A stretch of 64,000 bases of DNA from Didymella arachidicola (GCA_016630955.3 CM049985.1:1240001-1304000), one strand, 5' to 3'; shown: positions 42,213 to 52,795, counted from the first letter of the stretch. A program made the numbers and translations. The notes: generated by a model not told the origin, from the letters alone.

Positions 42213-43385
42213 CTACTCTGATCGACGAAACCCCTTGTACCACTTGCGCCTCGCGCCATTGTGCTCTGAACTATCCGGTATGCTGAGCTTCTCGAACTCT
42301 GATGAAGTACCAGTTGCGAACGATTCGACAGAGCAAAGGTCCTCTTCACCTCTCAAGTCTCCTGCACTACCATCGCACGCCTCGCTCTCCAATCTGGCAC
42401 GTTTACGCTTCTCTTTGGCCACCTCAATCCTTTCTAGATCCAGAGACTTTGGCACTGCACTCCGATGTTCGAATTGTGGCTCAGACTGCACTGGGAACGC
42501 AGACAGCTGTTCAGCGATTGCAGCCATAAGACTGCCCATGCCCTCCTGCTCAGATCTATCCTTCTGCAACACAATGTCAGTGTCCTTTTCCATTGCTGGT
42601 GCTTGTTGCAGCTCAGCGCGCAGCAGACGGGCTTGCTCAAGTGTCGAACGTCGCTCAGCACGAGCTGTCTCAGCATGTCTTCTGCGGATTTTCAGAGGTG
42701 CGGGTTCTTCATCCAAAGGACCCATTCGCCCAGCTCCTCGATATCCGTCTAATCCGTCCGCCATGAACTTTTTTGAATGCGGTCGAGATTTCTTACCGCG
42801 GCCATCAGTATATGTTAGAGAAGGGGACACTTGGCTTTGCCGGTCACTCAGCTTCTGTTTCACGATCTTTGGAGCCAAAATTAGCGAATTTGGGCGGTCG
42901 TTTACATCATCAGCGTCAGCATTCGTGTCTTCTTCCTTTGCTCTTGTCGGATCGACGAAGGGCTTGAATTCCCGCTTGCTTCCGCGACTGTAGCGGACTG
43001 TGCCTTCAGATTGAGGCAAAGGTCGAGGACGGCGTGGGCCTTGTCCACGAACAGGGTGCGGATTGAAGCCGCTTGGCTCGTCTTTGTCGTTGTCGCTGGG
43101 TGACTCAAACGGCCAGGTCTGTGGTCTGCTTCGGGGGGACAAGGGTGGGTCACTCGCTGTACCGCCTATCAGATGATGTAGGTCCGGAAGAATCGACATC
43201 TGCTGCCAGCCATATGCGACATGGTTGTGATCATCATAGAAAGGCACTTGAGGTTCGTCGCGCTGTCCATCACATGCAGTGTGCTCGGGAGCCTGCTCAG
43301 AGACTCGAGATTCTCTCCTTGGCGCAGAGCTGTGCTGCAGCTTACAATCGTCGGCGGCGCGCTTCTTACGTGAGTTGTGTGGCAT
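42213..43385 (-). CDS. Basic, disordered hypothetical protein (probably nuclear)
   Basis: Single exon, 390 residues, starting MPHNSRKKRAADD. Very rich in Arg, Lys, Ser, Pro and Glu, with several basic clusters (RPRPLPQSEG, GRGKKSRPHSKKF, PLKIRRRHAE). A helical, coiled-coil-like segment runs from about residue 245 (ETARAERRSTLEQARLLRAE) and another near ERIEVAKEKRKRARLESE. No folded domain recognised. The basic clusters suggest a nuclear protein; that is inference. It is the next gene upstream of the BTB-like gene on the same strand. Confidence 0.7.
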   Translation of the reverse strand: MPHNSRKKRAADDCKLQHSSAPRRESRVSEQAPEHTACDGQRDEPQVPFYDDHNHVAYGWQQMSILPDLHHLIGGTASDPPLSPRSRPQTWPFESPSDNDKDEPSGFNPHPVRGQGPRRPRPLPQSEGTVRYSRGSKREFKPFVDPTRAKEEDTNADADDVNDRPNSLILAPKIVKQKLSDRQSQVSPSLTYTDGRGKKSRPHSKKFMADGLDGYRGAGRMGPLDEEPAPLKIRRRHAETARAERRSTLEQARLLRAELQQAPAMEKDTDIVLQKDRSEQEGMGSLMAAIAEQLSAFPVQSEPQFEHRSAVPKSLDLERIEVAKEKRKRARLESEACDGSAGDLRGEEDLCSVESFATGTSSEFEKLSIPDSSEHNGARRKWYKGFRRSE

Positions 43386-44508
43386 GGTGGCTATAACGAG
43401 GCGAGCAGAGGCTGTACGATCTCTTGTTGCTGGATGCTCTACACCTGAGCTGGGCCAAGTCTTAGCTGCCTACATGGTGAAAGGTCGTGGTAAGTACACT
43501 CATTACGTGAAACTGTTGACAAGTGATCAGTGAATGGCCTACGATACCCAAGATCACGTTTGCCACCTCTTTGCCAGCACGACTCTCTGACACGCCGACA
43601 AAGAGCTTCTGACGTGTCCCTGACGAAGGCTTGAGACACTCGCACTTTCACACAGGGATAGATGTCAGTCATATCACCGCCGATGACTGGTGTATCATGT
43701 ACCACAGTAGACCAATATGTCAATATGCGCACGGGCGAACGATCGTTCGGTATATACGCTCGGCTCGTTACCGACTTCACGTTCTGTAAAAGGAAGTTCT
43801 GTAGAGCACCCCCTTTGTGGGTTATTGGCCGCGTTTCGATTCATGCACGAGTCATGAAATTGTTTCTATTCACAGAAACGCTCGTGCGGCGGGAGTGGAC
43901 CTGCCGAGATGTCTTTCGAGGAGCCCAGGCTTTTCCACTCTCGCTTTCGCTTTCTCTTTGACAGAGATCGCGAAGGCGCACATTGGCATTGCCCGCTGAA
44001 CAGTAGCACTCCAATGCATCCCAAAAAGAATAGAACGGGTCTGCTGATCTCGCCGAAAATTTCGAAGCCTCACGGTTTCTCCATCGATGAATGGTACGCT
44101 CCACTGGTACCAGGCGCTAATCGTTCCGCTGTCAATGCCAAAGCGGGAAGCGACCGTTTGAAACACATCGCCAAGACCAAGGGCAGCACACTAGCTTCGA
44201 ACAGCAATACCTATCTAGATCATCAATGCCTTTTCGGGTACGCAGCTCCGATTAGGAATACATGCTCAGCCCTGCAATTTGCTGCCGTGGTCCCGCCGTG
44301 GATGTAAAACATCACTAACTCTTCGCGATGCTACAAGTCTTCAACCCACTCTCTCTTTCCATTACCACACTCATTTCCGGTGGCTTTTGAAGTCCCTTCA
44401 TTTTCTATCGTTTCTAACCTTGAGCGGATTCTTCGGCTGGTCTGAGTGAACGTTATTTACTTTCCAGCAACTCTTGGTATCTTTCAAGCACTTTTAATAG
44501 TCTTCAAA
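43386..44508. other. Intergenic, 1.1 kb, with one weak open frame
   Basis: Promoter of the pectin lyase gene and 5' flank of the preceding minus-strand gene. Contains the weak open frame at 43909-44307. No TATA box identified close to the pectin lyase ATG. Confidence 0.4.
43909..44307 (+). CDS. Possible small hypothetical protein
   Basis: An ATG-started frame of 132 residues (MSFEEPRLFHSRFRFLFDRD). It is basic, with KKNRTGLLISPKISKPHGFS and DRLKHIAKTKG, and has no signal peptide or membrane helix. No family recognised. It sits in the long leader region of the pectin lyase gene and may be chance; kept only because frame length and ATG are consistent with a gene. Confidence 0.25.
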   Translation: MSFEEPRLFHSRFRFLFDRDREGAHWHCPLNSSTPMHPKKNRTGLLISPKISKPHGFSIDEWYAPLVPGANRSAVNAKAGSDRLKHIAKTKGSTLASNSNTYLDHQCLFGYAAPIRNTCSALQFAAVVPPWM

Positions 44509-45997
44509 ATGCGTTTCGAATTCGCCGCCCTCCTTGCTGCCGCCGCTAGCGTTTCCGCGCAGACTGTTGTCGGCAAGCCCTACGGTTTTGCGGCCGATGT
44601 GACAGGTGGTGGATCAGCCACTGCTGTTACCCCCACTACTGTGGACGAGCTTGCGAAGTACCTCTCCGACGATGTCGCCCGTGTTGTCTTGATCACTAAA
44701 AAGTTTGACTTCACTGGCAAGACCGCAACCGGCGCAGGCTGTGACAGGAAGACTTGCAGCGCTAAGGTAATTCCGCCTTATGTTGACGGATGAAGTCCAT
44801 ACTAAGCAGTACAGAACGGGGGCCAGTTCTATCTTGGCGATCTGTCTTGCGGCGGCGATGACAACGTTGCCGTCAGTTCCATCACCTACGATGCCGCTGG
44901 ACCTGATGCTCTTAAGGTTGGCAGCAACAAGTCCATCTTGGGTGTCGGCGGTAAGGGTGTCCTGAAAGGCAAGGGTCTGTCTCTGGCCAAGAACGCAAAG
45001 AATGTCATCATCCAAGGCATCGAATTCACCGACATCAACCCTGGTGTTGTATGGGGCGGAGACGCTCTCGACTTCCAGGGAGGCAACGACGGCGTATGGG
45101 TCGACCACAACAAGTTCTCTCTCGTCGGTCGCATGTTCATCGTCTCGCACTACTCCGCCTCGCGCCTGACTATCTCGAACAACGAGTTTGACGGCACTAC
45201 CACCACCTCTGCCACCTGCAACGGCGACCACTACTGGACCATGATGTTCTATGGCGATGGTAAGCTTTCACGGTCCCCAACCTGAGTTGTGATTCTAATG
45301 TAGTATAGGCGACAAGGTGACCCTCGACCGCAACTACCTCCACAACGTCTCCGGCCGCGCCCCCAAGCTCGGCCAGGACGGCACATCAGGCACATTCCAC
45401 GCAGTCAACAATTACTTCGAGAACATGAAGGGCCATGCCTTCGACGTGTACAGCGGCGCCCAGGCTCTCATCGAGGGCAACGTGTTCTCGGGCGTCCAGC
45501 AGCCTGTGACCGACAAGGGTGCGAAGATCAGTACCTTCGTAGTAAACGCCGGTTCCGCGTGCTCGTCTGCGCTCGGCCGTTCGTGCCTCGAGAATAGCGT
45601 TGATTCCGCGTCTGGAAAGCTTACCGGTGGCTCGTCTACATCCTTCATCAAGGATATTACTAACGACGTCACACCCCTTGAGGTCAGCAAGGTCGCAGCA
45701 CATGTCAAGGCCAACGCTGGTCCTGCGAACCTCGGCTCTACGACCACGGAGCAGGATGTCGAGGCTCCGGCTTCCCCTAAGCCTGCTGCTTCTTACAAGG
45801 CCCCGACCTCTGTCGCACCTGCTAAGACTACTCTCGCGACTGTCCAGAAGCCTACTGCTACACCAGGCGCTTCGTCAGGTGGTGCGACTGTTGCCGGTTG
45901 GGCACAGTGTGGTGGCACGGGATACAGTGGCTCGACTACATGTGCGAGTGGGTACAAGTGCACGAAGCAGAACGACTGGTACAGTCAGTGTTTGTAG
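44509..45997 (+). CDS. Secreted pectin lyase (PL1) with C-terminal CBM1
   Basis: Three exons, 44509-44766, 44815-45259 and 45309-45997, introns 48 and 49 bp; product 463 residues. Signal peptide MRFEFAALLAAAASVSA, then VVGKPYGFAADVTGGGSAT, the usual opening of fungal pectin lyases. The parallel beta-helix includes NVIIQGIEFTDINPG, VWGGDALDF and DHNKFSLVGR. Catalytic arginine lies in VSGRAPKLGQ, and the NNYFENMKGHAFDVYSG repeat follows. The set of residues fits pectin lyase (EC 4.2.2.10, beta-elimination of methylated pectin) rather than calcium-dependent pectate lyase. A Ser/Thr/Pro linker leads to a CBM1 cellulose-binding domain (GWAQCGGTGYSGSTTC, CTKQNDWYSQCL). The CBM1 would anchor the enzyme on plant cell walls. 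Confidence 0.95.
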
Positions 45998-46500
45998 GCA
46001 TCTCGTAAGGCTGGTCGTCAGAGTTTTTGGAACCCGTAATGTGCGACAATCGAGAGGGAAGCAATTTCTGTTGTATATATATTCAGTGGGAAGGGGATGC
46101 ACATGAATTTTAACTAATTGAGAGGCTGTGAATAATTGTTGAGTACCATATCAATCTACAGCAGCTCATATCCAAATGTGAGACATGTCTTTTGGTTGGC
46201 AAACATTCCGGTCGTTTCCAACGCGTGTTGATGAACATTCTGATGATAACGTCTTCTATGGCCTTCAGCCTCTACCATTGACCTCGTGGACTCCCCGAGT
46301 GTCCTCAATCAGAAGCATGTTTCTCATTATACCGTCTCCTTTGCGCGTTTTTTTCGCCGTACAAGTTAATAGACCATGTATTGTCTTCCCACCAAAAGAA
46401 GTTCCTCAGTAGAGGCACCAAGTCCGCTCTCTTACAGTCCATTTGATCGTTGTGTTGCCCGCAATAAGATTCCATTCATGCCATCCCTCGATCAGATTGC
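45998..46500. other. Intergenic between pectin lyase and HET remnant
   Basis: Convergent 3' flanks; AT-rich. Marks the left edge of the decayed island. Nothing else recognised. Confidence 0.45.
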
Positions 46501-47802
46501 CTATGGTTGAACGGTGCGCGCTATGTGCCAGACTGCCAGCAGAAAATAAACCGTGTAAAGGTCCAACTTCATGGCGAAAGACGCGATTAGAATGATGATC
46601 AGGAGCGCAATGCAAGTTACGAGAAGGAACATGACTGCTTTCCGTCCGAGTATAAGCTTATGAACGGCACGTTTGAAGCGGTTGGCTGCTTTCTTCCCAA
46701 GCTTGCGGCGCTGATGTGGCGTTGCGTCTATGGAAGAGGAGCTTTCCTTGCCACATTGGTTCATGATCCTCGCCATGGTGACAGGTGGGCGTTGAAGAAT
46801 GTACCGCCATCCTGGAGGGCGCGTATACCGGTGTTTCCTTCCTTCGTGTTCGTAGTACCAAGATAGTCGTATGCCTCCTTCCTGAAGCGAGACCAGCTTT
46901 GTAATCGATCCGGCGGTGAATTCCCAACGCTTCTTGTTGTGTAGCGAGCCGCAGCGCTTCACCTCTTTACAGTAGCGGAAAACTTCTTCAACAAAATTGT
47001 ATTCGAACAGACCGATTATCCATCGGTTGTGATCTCCGTCCTGACTTGATGGTACGTGAACATCATCGTCTGCAGCGTTGATGCCGATCGATGGCATACT
47101 AGACGCTTCAAGGCTCTTCTCGAGCGTTATTGTCGCTCTATCAGTTTTAGCGGGATTCTCGGCATCTATTGTTTTCGAGCTCTGTAGTCCAATCGTATCC
47201 CAGCTGATCTCCGCGCCTATCGTCGAGACCATTGTAGAGGCGGCACTTCTATTCTGTTTGACGTTATAAGTCTCGACAGGCTATACCAGCTCCAGGAAGG
47301 CGAAGAGCGCTGCGATGTCTTCGCTGTCGATCCCCATATTGACACCCATTTTCTAGGTGACGTCGAGCCACTGGACGAAACCTTGGCCATAATCAAACCT
47401 GACGATAGTATGGAAAGCCATGACCATATCCACAAAGACGTCGAAAACTGACTTATTGTAGTCAACTTTCAATTCATCCTCCATCTAAAAGAGGCTCATC
47501 AGACCATAGACCTTGTCTCGGGGTTCGTAGCAGACGTTGGCGCTGAAGCTCAAAATGTCAAGAAGCTCCCTACTTTCTTTCCTTTGCCCAGTATTCCCAG
47601 TCATACGGATGAGCTTTTGCGTATTTGGTGAGGTGCGCTTCCATGCACTTGTCTCATTCTCTGGGAGCTTACGCCTTCCTAGGTTGACATCTTTGGTAAC
47701 AGACCATATCGTCTCCCAAGGTATCCAAGTACTACCTGCAGCAAAGGTACGTGAGGACCTTTGAATACACCCTGAGTACTGCCCTCTGGTCTGAGCCACC
47801 AT
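46501..47802 (-). pseudogene. HET-domain (heterokaryon incompatibility) gene remnant with three TAG stops
   Basis: One reading frame runs from 47802 to the TGA at 46501 and is broken only by TAG at 47487-47485, 47355-47353 and 47283-47281. Read through, the first part carries the end of an HET domain: TWIPWETIWSVTKDV, then LLDILSFSANVCYEPRDKVYG and, after the first stop, MEDELKVDYNKSVFDVF. The part after the third stop (243 codons, MVSTIGAEISWDT) ends with a basic segment and a transmembrane helix (AVMFLLVTCIALLIIILIASF). Each stop would be CAG before one C-to-T change. The 5' half of the HET domain is missing or scrambled upstream of 47802. HET proteins trigger non-self recognition and cell death in fungi; this copy looks dead. 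The intact 3' part could still be transcribed. Confidence 0.7.
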
Positions 47803-47951
47803 CCGAGGAAAAGCAATTCGATATCGCTGACCTGATCTACCATCTCATTAAGCACCACGAATATACGCTCAAGTACCTCACCATTTTAAGCCCGCAAGCT
47901 AGGATGCGCGATTGATGTCATTATGTAGACTAGCTGTCACGACTCTCGGTA

Positions 47952-48428
47952 TTGAAGACGCTCGCGCTCAATCATGAGCATCTACACTCTCACTACTACA
48001 ACACCCACTTTGACCAGCAATGTGAGGCTCTGAGAAATCGACAGCCAGGGTTCGTGTTCCCTTCGAAACCCAGGCAGCCGAGTGATATCATACTGTCACT
48101 TCCCTCAAGTCTGCAGAGCCTAGAGCTGCATGATTGTCGCAAGGTCCCGATCACTGTCACACTGCTCAACGTCCTACATCACATGATGACCGGGAGACCG
48201 CCTCACCCAGGTTGGCCCTTGGGTCTTTTGAACTTGCGCCTCATCAAGGTCACATTCGAGCAAACCCGTTCCACGGAAAACGAGAGAAGCCAGCTCGCAG
48301 TGCTGACTACTTATCTTGGTAGTCTCAGTTGCGAGCAAGCTTTGCAGTTGAGAGCTTCGCAGCTGCATGATCTCAGTCTGGGGCTCGAGAGGCTGCCCTC
48401 TTCTTCTTCATCATCTTCTACCTCTTAA
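47952..48428 (+). pseudogene. Headless F-box/LRR-type gene fragment
   Basis: An open frame of 158 codons without an ATG before the middle. Its content (LPSSLQSLELHDCRKVPITV, HPGWPLGLLNLRLIKVTFE) resembles the C-terminal repeat end of fungal F-box proteins. The same pattern occurs at the end of the neighbour at 49592-50956 (LPQSLTKLELSGCSPSVVTT). No F-box or start precedes it, so it looks like a truncated relic of a paralogue. The tail is a poly-Ser run. Relationship to the neighbour is by eye only. Confidence 0.4.
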
Positions 48429-49591
48429 TTGACTCTAGTGACCGCTTGATCTAGTGCTGCTAAGCAGCAAAAGTAGTCTCGATCACCAGCAGGCTCCGCT
48501 GCCTGATTTGAGATCACCAAGTTTCTCCTCTGAAGATGAGTAGATCGTCATACTAGCAATGATCGGTCATGTATATCCTTAAGTTCCATCCAAGAGCCTT
48601 CAGTGAATGTAACCGACTTGACGAATGTACGTATGCCAGACACTGGATAACCTCGTGGGGACCGACCATAATGAGCGAAGGTAGTAGATAGGATGCAACA
48701 AAGACTCTCAAACGAATGACGCATTCAACTTTCAAGCTTCCGTAATGACGTGTCATTGGGCGCAATGCTGCTGGATCACTTCTGTGGCTCTGAGGTCTGG
48801 CGGATGCAACTTCGCTCTCTAGGTTTCGTGAAGCCACCTGGCATTATCAGAATCATACAGGTACACATTTAGTGCAAGTTTTTCGCTGATGTGTGTCCAA
48901 TTTCTTAGAAGCTGCATTGCCCAGTGCACAAAAACGCATCGCCTGGAGCGCACCTGCCACCTGCCTCTTCTCCGCATTCACAAGCAGCAACCCCGCCACG
49001 GCCCTTGGAAACAACTAGCCTGCCACGAGTTCTGCAACAGGTAGATGGCCTGTGCCATGTTTCTGTCACTACAGCAAATACCGCATCATTCCAGGGCTCC
49101 CTTCGACCAGATTCCATCACTTAGTCATGAGACCTATGTATGCAGGACGTAAGTGACAATCTACCTTAGATATCTCCAGACCCTAAATCATGCTGAGAAG
49201 ATTATTTAACTCTCTGAATTGATCAAATCAGACTTGCGTGTGGACATGTATCGAGCGCTTTCTCACGAACTCAAATTGCTGCCTTCTGCATAGAATTGAT
49301 ATCCAGCTTTTGCCTACCCATACCGTATGTCCTTCTGGTCCCTTGGAGGATCTATGGGCATAGTGAGGCAGCCCCGGGTGGGTCCCATGGTCCCGTTGGC
49401 CGAAGCGGCTTGACTAAGGTGCCCAGGCCTACGCCGCCTGCGTTGCGCCTGCCCTTCCCTACCCGCACCCCCACCACAACACACCACAGCTTCTACTCAA
49501 AGCAAAATAAAGTATGTCGCAACTATATTGCACAGAGCGTATCAGAAGCACCTTTCCCTGAGTCACGCTGACACATTGACTACAGGTGAAT
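48429..49591. other. Intergenic in decayed island, 1.2 kb
   Basis: No gene seen. A splice-acceptor-like TTGACTACAG ends at 49585, just before the F-box gene ATG, so part of this may be its 5' leader intron. Confidence 0.4.
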
Positions 49592-50956
49592 ATGGGTCTC
49601 GCAGAGCTTCCACCGGAGCTCCAACTTCTGACTTTCTCCTTTCTGGTCCACAACTCCTCGGCTCTGTACGCCTTAACACGCGTCTCAAAGAACATCAGGT
49701 TACACGCTCTCGAGGTACTGCGGACCACTTTCGACCTCGTTCAAGGAACTACGGACGACATCGAAGTCAAACTGAGCGTTCTGCTCCAGCGCGCGGAGAA
49801 TGGTGACAGGATACCTCGACTGCCCATCACGACCACTGGAAACATCTTTGGCGACAACATAATCAAACTTGCCTCTAAGTTCACAACGCTCAGGATTCGC
49901 TTTGACACACGGCATGGGCGCTCTACTCCAGGCACCCAGGCGGTGCCGCGCGCTACGATCGATCTTTTCAGACGCGCAATGCAAGCGCTGACCGGCAAAA
50001 CACCCAATCACACTCTCTCATGGGGCAAAAACTTTGGTCTTCGCAAGGCGGATGCTTCTGTTCACTTCATCTTTCAAGCATGGCGCCATGTCTCCACGCT
50101 CCACTTGGGAGGGGACATGAGTTGTTTGCCACATAACATCACCGGCCTAATGGAGATGCTTGCAAACCTCAAGCTCACGGGTATCACGAACCCAAAGCTC
50201 TCATACAATTGTGTCCTTCTCATTCATCGACCAGGCCTGAAGAAGCTCGAATTCTCGAACATGTCCCTCTGGCCCCAAGGTTGTGGGTACTTTTCTAAGC
50301 GCATTTCGGAAGGCTTGGGCGTTATCTCAGCCACCGAACTTTATTTAATCAACTACTATGTACCCTAAATATCTGTAGCGCGAATCGTGAAAGCTTTCAA
50401 ATCCCTTAAAAGGTTCGAGTACTCGTTGCGTTCAAAATCCTCTCGGACCCGCCATTGGCACATCGGAGAATTCATTACCTCGCTCAACCAACACCGTCAC
50501 ACGCTCACACACCTCAAGATCGTCCACACAGATCCTTTGGACGATCCAAAGGATTGGGGCTGCAACCATATCGGATCCTTGGCCGATTTTGTCGCCTTGA
50601 GGAGCCTTTCCATAAACGCGCTTTTCATCGCACCACACCACAAGATGTCCTGCAAGCCTTCCTTCGACAGGCTCGAAAACCTTAGCAACAGAGCTGCGGC
50701 TAACCCTATGACTGTTCTGAACGCCTTGCCACAGTCCCTGACTAAGCTAGAGCTGTCTGGCTGCTCACCCTCGGTCGTCACTACGCTACTGCCCAGCATC
50801 GAGCGTGGTAAGCCTGTCGGCAGTCTGCGTGAGTTCCAGATCACGTACGCTCAGCCATCACCTTCCGAGACTGCTGCTAGGATTTCCAGCCAGCAGGAGT
50901 CAGACTTGGTTGCGGCCTTTGAACCAAAGAACATCAAGCTGGAATTTCGCTCTTGA
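49592..50956 (+). pseudogene. F-box/LRR-type protein gene interrupted by one TAA
   Basis: One frame of 455 codons from ATG 49592 to TGA 50956, split only by TAA at 50366-50368 (codon 259). The N-terminus MGLAELPPELQLLTFSFLVH with a following helix VSKNIRLHALEVL is F-box-like. Then leucine-rich segments follow: FQAWRHVSTLHLGGDM, LLIHRPGLKKLEFSNMSL, and past the stop FKSLKRFEYSLR, LSINALFIAP and LPQSLTKLELSGC. The sequence on both sides of the stop reads as one protein (YYVP, stop, ISVARIVKAFKSL). CAA to TAA is a single C-to-T change in CpA context. No phase-compatible intron removes the stop. F-box proteins usually recruit substrates to SCF ubiquitin ligases; this copy would give a truncated 258-residue product. 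Confidence 0.65.
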
Positions 50957-51760
50957 GCGCTGTAAGCACGACTTCCACCCTAGTGAGAAGAAATGTACTG
51001 ACTTCGTGGCAGATATCGTCGTGTCAGCAAACTTCGCTGATCGGCGGAGCATCACATGAGAGTGGCCATGTCTGTGGTCCACCATCCTCTTTCCCAGACT
51101 GCACTCATGCACGAGAAATTCCACCGATCCGGCCCTGCCACCCCTACGACTCCCGTCCACTCCCCCAACGAAGTAGCTCTACATCCTGTCCTTGAAGCTC
51201 TGAGTCCACGGCAATCTCTAGCCAACTTCATGAGCCTTTTGTTTGCTTCGGAAGCGAAACGCAAACACCCGTGTATGTGTCAGTCGACGCGTCCGGGACC
51301 GCGAAGTCTAATGTCTTCTGACACCAAAACTCGGCTTGGATACATGGAAAGCTTGGGCACATAGAAGGCTTGGACACATAGAAAGCAATGGAATTTTAAC
51401 TTGGAGCACCCTGTGACCAATCTAGTGCATGAATTGCATCAGACCGATTTCCGACTCCTTTCGTAGTCCTGTACCTTCTAGAGCGCCCAACGCAGAGCAT
51501 CACGCTGGTACCCATTGACTTGACATTTGAGAAAACGGTTGAGATGCTCTCGCTCATTACATGAAATGCTGTATACAAGCAAGATTGGAACCTTCTTATG
51601 AAAGTACTCGAAGTCATATGTATACAGCATTCTATTTGACAAGCGCAAGCATCTCAAAGCTTCGTGTAATGCACTTCCTTCATTTAGAGTTCAACCTTAC
51701 ACATCTAGCCATCATCCATCCACCTCCAAACAGTGCAACACCCCTCGATCACCTCCCCCG
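50957..51760. other. Intergenic with foldback element
   Basis: Contains the 119-bp hairpin at 51539-51657 between the F-box relic and the dehydrogenase 3' end. Otherwise nothing recognised. Confidence 0.5.
51539..51657. repeat. 119-bp foldback (MITE-like) hairpin element
   Basis: Two equal 39-nt arms, 51539-51577 and 51619-51657, are inverted copies. The outer 10 bp pair perfectly (TTGAGATGCT / AGCATCTCAA) and the inner 13 bp pair perfectly (AATGCTGTATACA / TGTATACAGCATT); the stretch between pairs partly. A 41-nt loop separates them. The symmetry is far beyond chance for this spacing. It may be a small non-autonomous element, a transcription hairpin or a structured RNA. No obvious target-site duplication was seen. 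Confidence 0.65.
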
Positions 51761-52795
51761 CTACGACTCCTTAAACGGACACCCCTTATCCGCACTCTGA
51801 CTCTTCGTCTTCTCCTTGACCACCCTCCACGTCAACTCCATCAGCCTCTCGCCCAGCTCCACATCATTCGCCTTATCACTCCCCTTCTCCACAATCGCGG
51901 GCGGGCAAATATACTGCCCACTCTCCTCCGTCACAGTCGCAGCATACATCGTACTAACCGCGCCCTCGAACTGCGTCTTCTTGAACGGCGCAAGCCCGAC
52001 TGACATTGCGTACCCGCCCAGCGGAAACGCTTCGTGGATGTGCTCTGTGCTCTGCCGGGTCTCGACGATGCCGGGGTGGATTGCGTTGGCGAGGATGTTG
52101 GGGTGTTGGGGTGTGAGGTGGCGAGAGAGGTATTTGGCGTACAGAAGGGCGGCGAGCTTGGAGCGTCCGTATTGTGGCTGAGCGCCGAGATCGGTGTTGA
52201 GCTCGTCGATGGAGGCGAATTGCGTGTCGGAGGGAGTTTGCTCGTGCAGGTTGGAGGATGTGCACACGATGCGGACTTTGTCTTTCTTGGCGGTTTCCTT
52301 TAGTATGGGGAGGAGGTGGGATGTCAGGACTACGTGGCCGAAGTGGTTGGTGGCCATGTGTAGGTCTACGCCGTTCTTGGCGAGCTGGTAGGTCATGATT
52401 CCACGCGCGGCGTTGTTGATCAAAATGTCGATGCGGTCTGTTTGGCGAGCGATTTCGAAGGCGGTGCGGCCAGTCTCCTCCCAGTCGGAAAGATCACACT
52501 TCATCCAGACCACGCGGTTGCCTGCCTCGTCGCCCATCTCTTGCTTAATAGCGTTGATGGCATCTGCGGAAACATCATCAGACTTCGAGAGAATGAAGAG
52601 CTTCTTTACACCCTTCTTGAGCAGTGTGTGTGTGCAGCCGTAGCCAATGCCTTCTGAGCCTCCAGTCACGACGGCAACCTTGCCTGACAGATCTGGAACG
52701 GCCTCGAGCGAAAATTGATTCCCCGCTGACGCAAGCTCGTTGCCAGGGATGATCTTGCCGAAGTTTTCGGCGATGGTGTTCTTGATGGCCTCCAT
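51761..52795 (-). CDS. Short-chain dehydrogenase/reductase (SDR)
   Basis: Single exon, 344 residues from ATG 52795 (MEAIKNTIAENFG), where fungal members of this SDR group begin as I recall. Rossmann-fold cofactor loop VVTGGSEGIGYG (about 44-53), NNAA at 127-130, Ser180/181 and the catalytic YGRSK pair Tyr209 and Lys213 are intact, so an NAD(P)-dependent oxidoreductase is expected; substrate unknown. The frame stays open upstream to an ATG at 52960, which would add 55 residues (MQSSKLLRPALALRT) resembling a mitochondrial leader. A splice acceptor (GCTGAC branch, TTTAG) lies directly before that ATG. That upstream stretch also looks like a CA-rich 5' leader, so I keep the shorter start. Confidence 0.9.
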   Translation of the reverse strand: MEAIKNTIAENFGKIIPGNELASAGNQFSLEAVPDLSGKVAVVTGGSEGIGYGCTHTLLKKGVKKLFILSKSDDVSADAINAIKQEMGDEAGNRVVWMKCDLSDWEETGRTAFEIARQTDRIDILINNAARGIMTYQLAKNGVDLHMATNHFGHVVLTSHLLPILKETAKKDKVRIVCTSSNLHEQTPSDTQFASIDELNTDLGAQPQYGRSKLAALLYAKYLSRHLTPQHPNILANAIHPGIVETRQSTEHIHEAFPLGGYAMSVGLAPFKKTQFEGAVSTMYAATVTEESGQYICPPAIVEKGSDKANDVELGERLMELTWRVVKEKTKSQSADKGCPFKES

